Positions 29,400-41,266 of a stretch of 64,000 bases of DNA are shown one piece after another. The position numbers and the translations under genes were made by a program. Source of the stretch: WHSW01 sp963842795 (GTDB lineage Bacteria > Actinomycetota > Thermoleophilia > Solirubrobacterales > 70-9). The stretch's first letter is position 1, and each line of letters starts with the position of its first letter. Location: positions 86,274 to 150,273 of the forward strand of contig CAWJHV010000039.1 of NCBI GenBank assembly GCA_963842795.1. Reading direction: 5' to 3'. The notes beneath the pieces are model-generated. The model had not been told where the DNA came from, ran no database searches, and worked only from the letters and a program-made list of their open reading frames with translations.

Positions 29400-30141
29400 G
29401 CGTCTAGCCGCTCGAGCACCGCGCGCGCCGCGCCGGCGGTCTCGTCGCCGAGCCAGCCCTGGGCGAGCGGGTCGCGCTCGATCCCGGCCCGGATCGCCTC
29501 GAGCTCGGGCCCGCGCAGCTGCGCCTTGACCGTCTCGTAGGTCCCGGACGGCAGCGCGGCGAGCTCGCCGGCGACCGCGAGCGCGCGGTCGAGCACGGCG
29601 TCCGGCTCGGCGAGCTCGTCGACGAGCCCGGGGCGAGCGCCGCCTCGCGTCGACCAGCTCGCCGCCGAGCACCAGCCGGCGCGCCGGCCCGGGGCGAGCT
29701 CGGCGCGGACGACCGCCAGCGCCGCGACCGGATAGGGCGCGCCGACCCGGACCTCGGTCAGCCCGTAGCGTCGCCGCGCGCGAGCCGACCCGGTGGTCGG
29801 CGCAGAGCGCGAGGATCATCCCGCCGGCGACCGCGTGGCCGTTGACGGCCGCGACCACCGGGCGCGGGAACCCGTACCAGTCGGCGAACAGCCGGTTGAT
29901 CGCGGCGACCATCCCGCGCTGCTCGCGCGCGAGAGGGTCGGCGCCAGCTTCAGGTCGACGCCGCCGGAGAAGAAGTCGCCCGACCCGGTGATCACCACGG
30001 CGGCCGGGCGGGCGGCGCGCAGCTCGGCGACCACCTCGGCGCCCGCGGCGAGCAGCCCGGGCTCGAGCGCGTTCGCCGGCGGGCGCTGGATCCGCACGAC
30101 GGTGACCCGTCGTCGCTCTCGACCGCGATCAGCTCGGCCAT
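29400..30141 (-). CDS. Enoyl-CoA hydratase/isomerase family protein (frame-broken)
   Basis: About 245 residues, crotonase fold. Visible: VTVVRIQRPPANALEPGL, VVITGSGDFFSGGVDLKLAP (first oxyanion-hole loop), VAAVNGHAVAGGMILALCADHRVGS (second loop) and the C-terminal helix LAQGWLGDETAGAARAVLERL. The GHAVAGGM loop supports acyl-CoA binding. Whether it hydrates or isomerises is unclear. ATG 30139-30141 (MAELIAV). Breaks near 30115, 29935, 29775, 29690 and 29630. The true stop is probably about 29404, just past the convergent monooxygenase. Confidence 0.8.
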
Positions 30142-30174
30142 CGGGCGCCGATGCTAGCGGCGGCGGCGAGCCGC

Positions 30175-30180
30175 TATCGT
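30175..30180 (+). promoter_or_regulatory. -10 element of the asparaginase gene
   Basis: TATCGT exactly 6 nt before GTG 30187, the same spacing as at the EVE and response-regulator genes; predicts a leaderless mRNA. Confidence 0.5.
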
Positions 30181-30186
30181 CGCCGC

Positions 30187-31185
30187 GTGGCCGTGAGGGA
30201 AGGGGCACCGAGGCGGGCGCGACAGGTGCGGATCCTGGCGGCCGGCGGCACGATCTCGATGACCGGCGAGGCCGGGGCGACGCCCGAGCTCGACGCCGAG
30301 GGCCTGCTCGCGAGCATCCCCAGCCTCGCCGACTACGACGGGCTGCAGGCGCAGACGGTCACCAACCTGCCCAGCGCCCACCTGACGCTCGACGACCAGC
30401 TGCAGATCTGCCGCCAGGCGCGCGACGCGGCCCGGCGCGGGATCGGCGTCGTCGTCACCCACGGCACCGACACGCTCGAGGAGACGGCGATGCTGTGCGA
30501 CGTCGTCCACGACGCCGAGGCGCCGATCGTGTTCACCGGCGCGATCCGGCCCGCCTCCGCGCCGGGCGCCGACGGGCCGGCGAACGCCGTCGACGCGGTC
30601 AGCGTCGCCGCCAGCGACGCGGCCGCCGGGATGGGCGTGCTGGTCTGCTTCGGCGGCGAGATCCACCACGCCCGCTGCGCGCGCAAGACCGACACCACCT
30701 CGCTGGTCGCGTTCTCCTCGCCGCAGACGGGCCCGCTCGGCCGGGTCACCGAGGGCCACCCGACGATCTGGTCGCGGATCCCGCGCAACCCGCCGCTCGA
30801 CCCGCCGCACCTCAACGGCCGGGTGCTCGTGGTCGGCACCGGCGCCGGCGACGACGGCACGCTCGCCCGCGCGGCGCTCGACACCGATCCCGAAGGCGTC
30901 GTGATCGGCACGCTCGGCGCCGGGCACCTGGCGCCGCCGCTGCTCGAGCTCTGGGGCGAGGCGGCCGAGCGGATCCCCGTAGTCGCCTACTGCCGGCCGG
31001 AGCGCGGCGTGATCCTCAGCGCGACCTACGGCTACCGCGGCTCCGAGCGCGACCTGCGCGAGACCGAGATCATCCCGGCGGGGTTCCTCTCCCCCCAGGC
31101 GGCGCGGATGAAGCTGCTCGCCTGCCTCGCCTCGGGGCTCGAGATCGACGAGATCCGCTGGGCGTTTCGCCAGGACGACGGCTAG
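30187..31185 (+). CDS. L-asparaginase
   Basis: 332 residues. Hydrolyses L-asparagine to aspartate and ammonia. Both catalytic threonine motifs are visible: ILAAGGTISM (about residue 20) and VVTHGTDTLEETAML (about residue 97), with the paired lysine region CARKTDTTSLVAF. No signal peptide, so probably cytoplasmic. The family also contains Glu-tRNA amidotransferase GatD-like proteins, but there is no extra N-terminal domain. The GTG at 30187 was preferred to an upstream in-frame ATG because of the -10 element. Intact, and ends 1 bp before the convergent AlkA stop. Confidence 0.9.
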   Translation: MAVREGAPRRARQVRILAAGGTISMTGEAGATPELDAEGLLASIPSLADYDGLQAQTVTNLPSAHLTLDDQLQICRQARDAARRGIGVVVTHGTDTLEETAMLCDVVHDAEAPIVFTGAIRPASAPGADGPANAVDAVSVAASDAAAGMGVLVCFGGEIHHARCARKTDTTSLVAFSSPQTGPLGRVTEGHPTIWSRIPRNPPLDPPHLNGRVLVVGTGAGDDGTLARAALDTDPEGVVIGTLGAGHLAPPLLELWGEAAERIPVVAYCRPERGVILSATYGYRGSERDLRETEIIPAGFLSPQAARMKLLACLASGLEIDEIRWAFRQDDG

Positions 31186-31186
31186 G

Positions 31187-32074
31187 CTACCCCGGGCGCT
31201 CGAGCACCGACCACAGGTACTGGGCGCCGTAGGCGCGATACGGGCGCCAGCCCTCGGCCCGGCGCAGGAGCGCGGCCGGGCTCGCGTCCTCGCCCAGCCG
31301 CTCGAGCGCCCGGCGAAGCCCGAGATCGGTCGCCGGCAGGGCGTCGGCGTCGCCGAGCGCCCGCATCATCACGTAGTCGGCGGTCCAGGGCCCGATCCCC
31401 GGCAGCGCCAGCAGCCGCCGCCGGGCCTCCTCGCGGTCGGCGCCGGGATCGAGGACCAATTCGCCCGCGGCGAGCGCGGCGCAAAGGCCGAGCAGCGCCC
31501 GCCGGCGCGCGTCCGGCATCGCGAGGTGCTCGGGATCGGCCCCGGCGAGCGCGCGCGCCGATGGAAACAGGTGGGTGACCGAGCCGACGGGGCGCTCGAG
31601 CGGCTCGCCGTAGGCGGCGACCAGGCGCGCCGCGAGAGTGATCGCGGCCTCGAGCGAGACCTGCTGGCCGAGCACCGCGCGGGCGGCGAGCTCGGCCGCG
31701 TCGGCGCTGCCGGGCTGGCGCCGGCCGGGCGCCGCCTCGACCAGCGGGGCGAGCAGCGGGTCGCGACGCAGCACCCGCGCGATCGCAGCCGGGTCGGCGT
31801 CGAGGTCGAAGAGGTCGCGGGCGATCGCGGTGGCGCGCTCGCGGTCGTCGCGGTCGGCCGCGGCGATGCGCGCCCGCACGTGCTCGCCGGCCAGGGTGAG
31901 CTCGATCGCGCCCGGGCCGGAGGCAGCCGCAGGCTGCGGCGGTAGGTGTCGCCGACGACCTCCTCGACGCCGGGGATCGCCCGCCGGGCGAGGAACCGAT
32001 CAGCGCCGCGCCGTCGAACGGCGGCCGGGAGTCGAGCCACGCCTCCACGGCCTCCAAACGCGGCGGCGCGCCAT
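31187..32074 (-). CDS. alkA: DNA-3-methyladenine glycosylase II
   Basis: About 295 residues. AlkA N-terminal domain (PPFDGAALI, FLARRAIPGVEEVVGDTYRRSL) followed by the helix-hairpin-helix GPD domain: AAELAARAVLGQQVSLEAAITLA, LPGIGPWTADYVMMRALGD and the catalytic Asp in PATDLGLRRAL. It excises alkylated purines in base-excision repair. C-terminal 230 residues are in one clean frame; breaks at about 31940, 32000 and 32055 separate the N-terminal domain. It is the last gene of the sugar ABC operon, probably by read-through rather than function. Confidence 0.88.
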
Positions 32075-32082
32075 CTCGTGAG

Positions 32083-32945
32083 TCACGGCGCGCGGCGGCC
32101 CGGCGTCGATGCGCTCGCGCATCGACTCGAGCGGGCCGCGAAACCAGCCGAGGTTCTCGATCCACCAGGTGAGTCCCGGCCGCGCGCAGGCCCTCGACTC
32201 GCTCGCGATCGCGCCGCGCCCGCCGTCGCCGGCCGTCTGGCCCTCGATCACGAAGTCGAACGGCGAGTCGGAGGCTCGGTGGGCGAGGGTGTAGGAGACG
32301 ATCTCGCCGAGCTGCTCGGGGGTCATCGTCTGCGCCTGGGAGACCTCGCGGTGGATTGCGAACACGCCGTCCCAGCGCGCGGCGCGCCGGAACGGCCGCG
32401 GCGCCGGCCAGCCGCCCGCGATCCAGACCGGGATCCGAGGGCGCTGGAGCGGCGTCGGGCGGAAGGTCGTCTCGGCGACCTCGTAGTGGGATCCGCTGTA
32501 GCTGAACGGCTCGCCGCTCCAGAGACCGGAAACGATGTCGAGCCCCTCGTCGAGCCGCGCCGCGCGCACCCGCGGGTCGGGGTCCTCGCCGAACGCCGCG
32601 AACTCCGCCTCCCACTGCGAGCCAAGGCCGGCGCCGAACACCAGCCGCCCGCCGGAGAGCAGGTCGAGCGAGGCGGTCTCGCGGGCGACCTTCTGCGGCC
32701 GGCGCCGGGCGAGGATGCAGACCATCACGCCGAGGCGCACGCGCTCGGTGCTCGCCGCAACCGCAGCGATCGTCATCCACGGGTCGGCGACCGGGGCCTC
32801 CGGATCGCTGTAGGCGAGGTGGTCCCAGACGAAGAACCCGTCCCACCCAGCGTCCTCGGCGGCGCGCCCGAGCTCGAGCAGGAGCAGCGGGTCGCCGTAC
32901 TCGCGGACGTTCGGGACGCCGACCGCGAACCGGATCGGCGCGTCG
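32083..32945 (-). CDS. LLM class F420/FMN-dependent oxidoreductase
   Basis: About 285 residues, luciferase-like TIM barrel: PIRFAVGVPNVREYGDP, AGWDGFFVWDHLAYSDP, VRLGVMVCILARRRPQKVARETASLDLLSGGRLVFGAGLG, RIPVWIAGGWP and TWWIENLGWF. Actinobacterial members usually use coenzyme F420 or FMN; the substrate is unknown. In the sequence as given it is in one continuous frame with the end of the sugar permease, with no stop between. This is probably caused by an indel near 32950 rather than a real fusion. Another break near 32185. The start is approximate. Confidence 0.82.
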
Positions 32946-34171
32946 ACGGTCAGCCGGGCCGCGCGGCGGCGGTTGGTGACCGCGTCGATCGTCACCGCGG
33001 CGAGCAGCACGGCGCCGGTGATCATGAACTTGACGTCGGAGTCGAGCGCGAGCAGGTCCATGCCGTTCGAGATCGAGCCGATCACGACGGCGCCGAGCAG
33101 CGCCGACCAGACGTAGCCGCGGCCGCCGAACAGGCTGGTGCCGGCGATCACCGGGCCGGCGATCGCCAGCAGCAGCACGTCGCCGGAGCCCGACTGCTGG
33201 TTGACGGCGAGCAGCCGCGAGGCGGCGAGGATCCCGCCGGCCGCGGCGAGCATCGAGGCGAGCGTGAAGACGCTGATCTTGATCCGGGTGACGTTGATGC
33301 CGGCGCGCCGCGCCGCCTCCTCGTTGCCGCCGACGGCGAAGATGTGGCGCCCGTAGCGGGTGCGCTCGGTGATGAAGGTGAAGAGCGATCATCAGCGCGA
33401 CGACGATCAGCGCGGCGAGCGGGACGCCGCGGTCGGCGTTGAGGATCAGCGACCGCGGCGACGATCGCGGCCGCGACGAGCACGATCTGCAGGATCACCA
33501 GCGGCCATCGGCGCCGACCTCGAGCCCGGCGGCTCCGCCGGCGTCGCGCGCGCCAACAGGCTGCCCGCGATAGGCGGCGATCGCCGGCGATCCCGAGGGT
33601 CCAGCCGATCGCCGGGTCGAAGAAGGTGCTGGTCAGGTCGGTGATGATGCGTCGGCGGCAGGTTGACCGAGCCCGTGTCTCCGAGCACCCATAAGCAGCG
33701 CGCCCTGCCAGGCGAGCAGGCCGGCCAGCGTGACGACGAACGACGGGCACGCCGAACCGGGTGACCATGAAGCCGTTGAAGAGCCCGATCGCGGCGCCGA
33801 CGCCGAGGCCGGCGACGATCGCGAGCACCGGCGACCAGCCGTGCTGGACGCTGAGCACCGCCATCACCGCCGGCGGCGAGGCCGCTGACGGCGCCGACCG
33901 AGAGGTCGATCTCGCCGAGCAGCAGGACCAGCACGACGCCGATCGAGATCGTCGCCGATGGCGGCGATCTGCAGGGTCAGGTTGGAGAGGTTGACCGCGC
34001 TCAGGAAGCGGTCGTTGGCGATCTGGAAGATCGTCCAGATGACCGCGATCCCGAGCAGCACCCGGACCGAGCGCGAGGTCGCCGCGGGCGAGCGCGCCGA
34101 ACGCGCTCGCGGATCGAGAAGCCGTCCGACCGCCTCCGGCGGGGCGGTGCCGATCGTCGTCTCCGGCGTGC

Positions 34172-34175
<4 letters not shown>
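32946..34175 (-). CDS. Sugar ABC transporter permease, XylH/RbsC type (frame-broken)
   Basis: About 400 residues, ten hydrophobic segments. CUT2-family features: FLSAVNLSNLTLQIAAIG, LLLGEIDLSVGAVSGLAA (the EIDLSVG motif), the EAA-like GRHIFAVGGNEEAARRAGI reading across frames near 33340, and IAGTSLFGGRGYVWSALLGAVVIGSI. It forms the membrane channel for a pentose or hexose. ATG 34173-34175 overlaps the ATPase stop (ATGA) once the upstream indel is corrected. Breaks near 34095, 33955, 33875, 33745, 33700, 33645, 33580, 33510, 33455 and 33385. Confidence 0.82.
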
Positions 34176-34965
<790 letters not shown>

Positions 34966-35037
34966 CCCGGGGGCTCGGCCGTGCTGGTCTGGCTCTATTC
35001 GCTCAGTCCTCTCCTCGCGCTTCAGGCTATTGCGTCG

Positions 35038-36170
35038 CTACTGGATGCCTGCGTCCTTGCAGTCCTGCGCGTACTGCCTGCGTGCAGATGTCCTCGGCGC
35101 GTCCAGTAGCCGTCCTTGACGACGGTGTCCTTGACGTTGTCCTGCGAACACCGGGATCGTGTCGGTGATCGCCGTCGGCACCTGCTCGGTCCCGTTGTCC
35201 TCCTCGCCGTTGATGACGTCGGAGTCGGCCGGGTCCTCACCGTTGACGACCGCCACCGCGAGCGTCGCGGCGTTGTCGGCGAGCGGCTTGATCGGCTTGT
35301 AGACCGTCATGTACTGCTCGCCGGCGATGATCCGCTGGATCGCCGCCAGCTCCGCGTCCTGACCGGTGACCGGGATGGTCGACGGGTCGATTCCGGCGCC
35401 CTTGAGCGCCGCGATCGCGCCGCCGGCGGTGCCGTCGTTGGCGGCGAGGACGCCGTGGAAGCCGTCCTTGCCGAGCGCCGGTGATCGCCTGGTCCATCTC
35501 CTTCTGGGCGTTCTCCGGCAGCCAGTCGGGCGTGTCGTACTCCTGGGCGACGTCGATGCCCTTCTCGCTCGAACACCGCGGTGGCGCCCTCCTTGAACAG
35601 CTTCGCGTTGTTGTCCTTCGGGTCGCCGTTGATCTGGACGATCGGGCCCTTCGGGTTGCCGTCCTCGGCCGAGCTTCTTGGCGAGCGCCTCGCCCTGCTG
35701 CTTGCCGACCTCGGGGCTGTTGAACTCGGCGTAGCCGCGAGGTCCGCGTCGAGGATCAGCCGGTCGTAGCTGATCACCGGGATGTCCGGCCTGCTGGGCG
35801 CGGGTGACCATGCCCGCGGCCGAGGTCGAGTCGACCGGGTCGAGGACGATCACGTCGACGCCCTCGGTCACCGCCGCCTCAACCTGCGACTGCTGCTTGG
35901 TCGGGTCCTGGTCGGCGTTCTGGTAGAGGATCTCGCAGTCCGGGCACAGCTCCTCGACCTTCTGCCTCGAACAGCGGCTTGTCCTGGGTCTCGTAGCGCG
36001 CCGTCTGGGTCTCGGGCAGCAGGAAGCGCGATCTTGCCGCCGCCCTCCGCTCGACGCTCGCTGTCGTCGCTGTCGCGTCGTCGTCGCTGCCGCAGGCGGC
36101 GAGCCCGAGCGCCAGCGACCAGCCCGGCGAGCGGCACCAGCAGCCGCGCCCGCTTCCTTCTCTCATTCAT
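35038..36170 (-). CDS. Sugar-binding lipoprotein of the ABC transporter (frame-broken)
   Basis: About 370 residues, periplasmic-binding-protein type 1 fold (XylF/RbsB). Starts MNERRKRARLLVPLAG with lipobox ending LAAC before GSDDD, so a lipid-anchored receptor. Family blocks: VDVIVLDPVDSTSAAGMV, SYDRLILDADLAAY, GPIVQINGDPKDNNAKL, GVLAANDGTAGGAIAALKGAG and VTGQDAELAAIQRIIAGEQYMTVYK; ends YAQDCKDAGIQ. These match D-xylose/multiple-sugar receptors. Very strong Shine-Dalgarno (aaggagg) 6 nt before the ATG, usual for a highly made receptor. Breaks near 36090, 36030, 35965, 35790, 35740, 35672, 35570, 35480, 35147 and 35080. Confidence 0.85.
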
Positions 36171-36198
36171 CCGCAACCTCCTTCTCGAAGACTCATTT

Positions 36199-37469
36199 CT
36201 ACGTCCTTTCCTCTCTCGTGCCCGCTCCGCGGGTCTTGGTTCCAAGCTTCACGCCGCCTCGCTCAACGTCGCTCGGGGTCGAGAACCGGTCCGACTCGTG
36301 CATCACCAGCGCCAGCGCGCCGAGCAGCTCGGCGCGCTCCCCGAGCACGCCGGCGACGATCTCGACGTCGTCGGCGGCGCTCGGGATCGCGTTGCGGCGC
36401 GCCTCCTCGCGCAGCGGGCCGAGCAGCACCTCGCCGGCGGCGCTCAGGTCGCCGCCGACGATCACGCACTCCGGGTTGAGCAGGTTGCAGAGGTTCGCCG
36501 ACGGCGACCCCGATCGCGCGCCCCGCGTCGCCGATCAGCCGCTGGGCCGCCGCGTCGCCGGACGGCGCACAGCTCGAGCAGCCTGCGGGTCGAGATCTCC
36601 TCGCGCGCGGCTGGCGCTGAGCAGCGTCGGCGATCGCCCGGGTCGAGGCGAGCGTCTCGAGGCAGCCGCGGTTGCCGCAGCGGCAGACCGGGCCGCCCTC
36701 GGCGATCAGCGTGTGGCCGATCTCGCCGGCCGTCCCGCCGACGCCGTGCTGGAGCCGGCCGCCGGAGACAGGCCGGCGCCGATCCCGGACGAGACCTTGA
36801 TGTAGGCGACCTCGGACTTGCCCTTCGCCGCGCCCCAGGCGTGCTCGGCGAGCGCGCCGAGGTTGGCGTCGTTCTCGACCTCGACCGGGAGCCCGAGCCG
36901 CGCGCTCGCCTCGGCGGCGGCGTCGACGCCGACCCAGCCGGGGAGGATCGAGGCGGCCTGGACCGCGCCGGTGGCGCGGTCGATCGGCGCCGGCAGCCCC
37001 ATGCCGACCCCGATCACGCGGGCGCGGTCGGCGCCCGCCTCGTCGAGCACCTCGTCGACGAACTCGACCGCGGTCGTCCAGCCCCTGGTCGGCGGAGTGG
37101 TCGACGTCGAGCTCGCGCCAGGTCTCGGCGAGCACGGTGTGCGAGAGGTCGGAGACCGCAACGCGCAGGTGGCGGTGGCCGAAGTCGATCCCGAGCGCGA
37201 GCCCGGCGGAGCCGTTGAGCGAGACCATCACCGGCGGGCGGCCCGGCGTGCGCCTCGCCGTCGGGCTGGCCGTCGCGCTCGCCCGCGAGGCCGGTCTCGA
37301 GCAGGTCGGCGACGATCGTCGAGACGGTCGAGCGCGAGAGGTCGGTGATTCGCGCCAGCTCGGCGCGGCTGGCCATCCCGCGCTCGCGCAGCGCGTCGAT
37401 CACCAGCTTCCGATTGCCCTCCCGCAGGGAGGCCAATGAGCCACTCCTCCTCACGGCGGCCGAATCCAT
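36199..37469 (-). CDS. ROK-family (XylR/NagC-type) repressor (frame-broken)
   Basis: About 420 residues. N-terminal winged helix: LREGNRKLVIDALRERGM, then RAELARITDLSRSTVSTIVADLLETGL. Then the ROK kinase-like fold: GIDFGHRHLRVAVSDLS, VEVENDANLGALAEHAWGA, and the zinc site GGPVCRCGNRGCLET (CxCGxxGCxE). It senses a sugar and represses the downstream ABC genes. First gene of the sugar operon; the binding protein starts 28 bp after its stop. Breaks near 37235, 37085, 36770, 36610, 36565 and 36500. ATG 37467-37469. The inverted repeat at 37479-37514 lies directly upstream. Confidence 0.85.
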
Positions 37470-37478
37470 TCCACATCG

Positions 37479-37514
37479 CCGCCTATTTGTCAAGTCTTAG
37501 GCCAAATTAGGCGG
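37479..37514. promoter_or_regulatory. Operator-like inverted repeat before the ROK gene
   Basis: ccgcctatttg (37479-37489) and caaattaggcgg (37503-37514) are complementary except for one extra A. It begins 10 bp before the ROK start codon, in the 27-bp gap and the very end of the M20 gene. Likely the ROK regulator's own operator. Confidence 0.55.
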
Positions 37515-38928
37515 TACTGGACCCGTCTTATGTGCGAAGTCGGGCTGAATCCAGGGATCAGAGGCGCGAATGACCCTCGGGCCAGGATCGAGTCGCCGCT
37601 TCAGTCGACTGCGCGGGAGCGCGAGCCAGGGCGGCATCAGGAGCCGGCGGTGGAAGTCGGCCATCTCGACGAGGTCGGCGATCTCGATCGCCTCGTCGGC
37701 GGCGTGGGCGCCGTTCAGGTAGGCGTCGACGTCGCCGAAGAGCACGGGCGCGAAGCCGTAGGCGACGGTTCCGAAGCCTCGCGGATCCAGTGCGAATCGG
37801 TGAACCCCGCGGAGAGCAGCGGCAGCAGCTCGGCATCGGACGCGGCCGGCCACGTATTCCGCCAGAGCGCGGGTAGAGCGGCGTGTCGATGGGCGACTCG
37901 GTGCCGCCGACGAGCGGCTCGATCAACTCCAGGTCGTAGTCGAAGCCGTCGCCGAGCGCCCGTTCGACGTGCTCGGCGATGTCGTCGGCGGTCTGACCCG
38001 GCAGCGTCCGGCAATCGCAGATCACGTCGGCGAACGGCGGGATCACGTTCGGGGGCTCGTAGGTCCGCAGGCCGGTCGGAGTGACCGTCATCCGGGTGAT
38101 CGCCGGAAGCTCGTCGCGCGAGCACCGGGTGCTGGGCGGCGGCCCAGGCGAGCGCCTCCTCGGGGCTCGCCCTCCGGCGCGCCGAGCACGTCGAGGGCGG
38201 CGGCGACCGCGGGCACCAGCTGCACCGGCGCCTCGTAGGCGAGCAGCCGCTCGACCGCGGTCGCGGCGTGCAGCACGGCGTTGTCGGCGCGGTTCGGAAT
38301 CGAGGCGTGCCCGGCGGTGCCGCGGACCCGGATCCGCAGGGCGGTGGCCTGCTTCTCGCCCACCGAGACGGTGACCACGCGGCGCCCGCCGGCGAGCTCG
38401 AGCAGCACGCCCCCGCCCTCGTTGATGCGCGAAGTCGCAGCGCAGGTCGGGGCGCTCGCGCGCGAGCCAGGAGAGGCCGACGTCGTCCGTGTTGCGCTCC
38501 TCGTCGGCCTCGGCGATCAGGACCACGTCGCCGTCCGGGCGCACCCCGCTGCGCGCGAGCGCCGCAACGGCGACCACCCGCGCCGCGAGCTCGTTCTTCA
38601 TGTCGACGGCGCCCCGGCCGATCAGTCGCCCGTCGCGCAGCGCGGCCTCGAACGGGGGAACGCTCCAGCCGGCGGTCGGCGCCGGGACGACGTCGGTGTG
38701 AGCGAGCAGCATCAGCGACGGCCCCCGCCCGCTGCCGGGGATACGGGCGACGAGGTTGAGCCGCTCGGGATCGGGGCCGACGAGCTCGCACTCGACCCCG
38801 GCTCCGCGGAGGTGATCGGCGACCAGCTCCGCGGCGGGGGTCTCGTTACCCGGCGGGTTCGAGGTGTCGAGGCGGATCAGCGCGCGGGCGAGCTCGACCA
38901 CCTCGTCGCGAAGCTCCGGGTTGCTCAT
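37497..38928 (-). CDS. M20 family zinc peptidase/deacylase (frame-broken)
   Basis: About 475 residues as drawn. M20 features: LMLLAHTDVVP (zinc His), GRGAVDMKNELAA (bridging Asp), IAEADEERN (catalytic Glu pair), the lid domain VRGTAGHASIPNRADNAV with its His, and FGDVDAYLNGAHAADEAIEIADLVEMADF at the C-terminus. M20 enzymes cleave dipeptides or N-acyl amino acids. It is the last gene of the large operon beginning with kdd, 10 bp after the MFS stop. Breaks near 38435, 38160, 38120, 37855 and 37790. A shifted frame gives a stop near 37645, so the C-terminal 45 residues as read may be spurious. Confidence 0.83.
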
Positions 38929-38938
38929 CGCCGGTCGA

Positions 38939-40310
38939 TCATCGCGGAGGCGACCGCACGACGCCGCCGAGAACGCCGAGCGCGACGCCGAGCACCGCTG
39001 ACCCGATCGCCGCCACGCGCCAGATGCTCTCGATCGCCTCGGCCTGGACCGGTGCCCGCCGGCGACCAGCCCCTCGATGATCGCGGTGACGATCGCCACC
39101 GAGAGCCCGGCCACCCCGATCACGATCGCCAGCGTCACCCCCGAGGCCGCGCCGGCCTTCTCGGTCGGCACGACCGTCTGGGTGCCGACCGACGCCAGGG
39201 ACCAGCAGAGGCCGTAGCCGAGGCCGAAGACCAGGAGCAGGGGCACGTAGACCGCATAGGCCGGTGTCGAGGGAGATCAGCAGCAGCGCGGTGGCGCCGA
39301 TCAGCATCGACACGGCCATCAGCCGCGGGATGTCGAACCGCTCGCCGAGCCGGCCCGAGAGCGGGCCGGCGATCGCCGTCGTCACCGAGGCCGCCAGGTA
39401 CACCGCCCCCGCCTCGATCGGGCTCAGGTCACGCACCTGCTGCAGGTAGATCGCCGAGGTGAAGGTGGTGATCACGAAGGCCGTGTTGCCGATCATCCCG
39501 AGCAGGGTGACGACGACGTAGGGCAGGTTGCGAAACAGCGACAGGTCGATCAGCGGGAACGGCACCCGGGCCTCGATCGCGACGAACGCGGCCAGCACCG
39601 CCGACGCCGCCGAGGATCGGGACCAGGACCCCGGGCGAGCCCCAGCCCTCGTCCCCGCCGCGCGTCGACGCCGTACGTGATCGCCCCGATCCCGATCGCG
39701 ACCGCGGCGAGGCCGGCGAAGTCGATCCGCCGCGGCACGGTCTCGTCGCGCGACTCGCGGATCCCCCGCAGCGCGACCGCGATCGCGGCCACGCCCAAGC
39801 GGCACGTTGACGAGGAAGACGGCCCGCCAGCTCATCTCCTCGGTGAAGAAGCCGCCGAAGAACGGCCCGACGGCGACCGCGACCGCCGCGAGCCCGTAGA
39901 GGTTCCCGATCGCGCGCTTGCGACGCTCCGCCGGGTAGGCGTTGGTGACCACCGCGACGCAGAGCGGGAAGATGATCGCCGCGCCGATCCCCTGCACGAT
40001 CCGGAACCCGATCACGAGCTCGGCCGAGTCGACCAGGCCGCACACGGTCGAGGCGCCGGCGAAGATCGCCAGGCCGTAGATCAGCGTCCGGCGGCGGCCG
40101 AGGATGTCGCCGAGCCGGCCGCCTGGGATCAGGAACGCGCCGAGCGCGAGCATGTAGCCCGAGATCACCCACTGCAGGTCGGTGGTCGAGACCCCGAGCT
40201 CGTCCGCCATTCCCGGCAGCGCCAGGTTGAGCGCGAAGAAGTCGAGGTCGACCAGGAACAGCGCCAGCGAGGCCGCCAGCAGGGCGAGGCCGGGTCGGGG
40301 CGATCCCTGG
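38939..40310 (-). CDS. MFS transporter, DHA2 type (frame-broken)
   Basis: About 455 residues. LALFLVDLDFFALNLALPGMADELGVSTTDLQWVISGYMLALG then GGRLGDILGRRRTLIYGL (motif A) identify the DHA2 branch; 12-14 helices continue to GVVRSP at the end. It could export a product or take part in resistance. Breaks near 39790, 39665, 39610, 39265, 39055 and 38960. The start is not resolved: the first helix begins immediately at the stop of the P1 peptidase gene with no ATG or GTG, so a base may be missing near 40310. Confidence 0.8.
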
Positions 40311-41266
40311 CTAGGACGCAGAGCGGGCGGCGGCGAGGCGGCGCATGTCCTCGATCGGGAACGCCTCCTGCATCGTCCCGTCGCGGCGCTCGGCCGGGCG
40401 CGCGGCGACCAGGCAGTTGTAGACCGCCTCCCGGGCGGCCTCGTAGGCGGCGGCGAAGAACGGGTTGAGCGCCGCGTTGTCGAGCGTCGCGGCGAGCGAT
40501 GTGGAGAGCGCGATCCCGATCTCGCCCGACCCCTCGTGGGCGTAGGAGCCGGTGCGCGCGAGCCCGAGCAGCGGTCGGAGCGCCAGGCGCCGCAGCTGCC
40601 GCGGCCACAGCGGCGCGTCGGTCATGCAGACGGCGATGCAGGAGCCCTGCCTGCCCGGGCGCGCGTCGCCCGGCGGCGCCGCCCTCGAACAGATCCAGAT
40701 AATCGGGGTCGCCGAAGTTGCAGAGCAGCAACACGCCGACGGTGTAGCCCGCGACCAGGCGCGAGGCGGTGCCGATGCCGCCCGGGTACCCGTAGCAATC
40801 CATTCCGGTGCCTGCGCCGACGGTGCCCTCGGCGACGTCGGTCCCGAGCGCGCCCAGGGCGCGCTCGACGTCGCCGGCGGTCACCCTGCGCGAGTCGGCC
40901 ATGTCGCCGTCGTCGCATTCGCCCACGACCGGCGATCGTGACGTCGTCGGGCCCGTGGCCCGAGGCCTCGATCGCGGCCTGGTAGACGGTGCCGAGCGCG
41001 TGGGTCCCGCAGAGGTAGACCGGGGTCTCCAGCCCGCCCGACTCCTCGATCTCGAGCCAGCCGGTGAGCTCGCCCATCCCGTTCACGGTCTGGACCCCGG
41101 CGAGCGCCGGCAGCGACGGCGGCGCCACCACGGTGACGCCGGATCGCTCGCCGCTCTCGGCCTGGGCGTGGCCGACGCGGACCCCGGGGACGTCGGTGAT
41201 CGAGTTCCGCGACCCGGGCTCCAGCCGCCCGACCGGGCCGCCGATGTCGCGCCAGCGTTCAGCCAT
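40311..41266 (-). CDS. P1 family (DmpA/BapA-type) aminopeptidase
   Basis: About 317 residues. Ntn-fold peptidase family P1 (S58), which includes the beta-peptidyl aminopeptidases and D-/L-aminopeptidase DmpA. Seen: SITDVPGVRVGHAQAE at the N-terminus, PSLPALAGVQTVNGMGELTG, and the self-cleavage site EGTVGAGTGMDCYGYPGG where the Thr after GAG would be the N-terminal nucleophile. The C-terminal half continues SYAHEGSGEIGIALSTS and ALNPFFAAAYEAAREAVYN. ATG 41264-41266 overlaps the end of the ABC ATPase gene by 8 bp. Breaks near 40930 and 40680. In this operon it could release beta-amino acids from imported peptides. Confidence 0.87.

Noticed and set aside
32000..33253. Novel permease-oxidoreductase fusion protein
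   Set aside because: Kept only as a low-interest finding: each half has its usual family boundary and indels are frequent here, so a lost stop is the simpler explanation.
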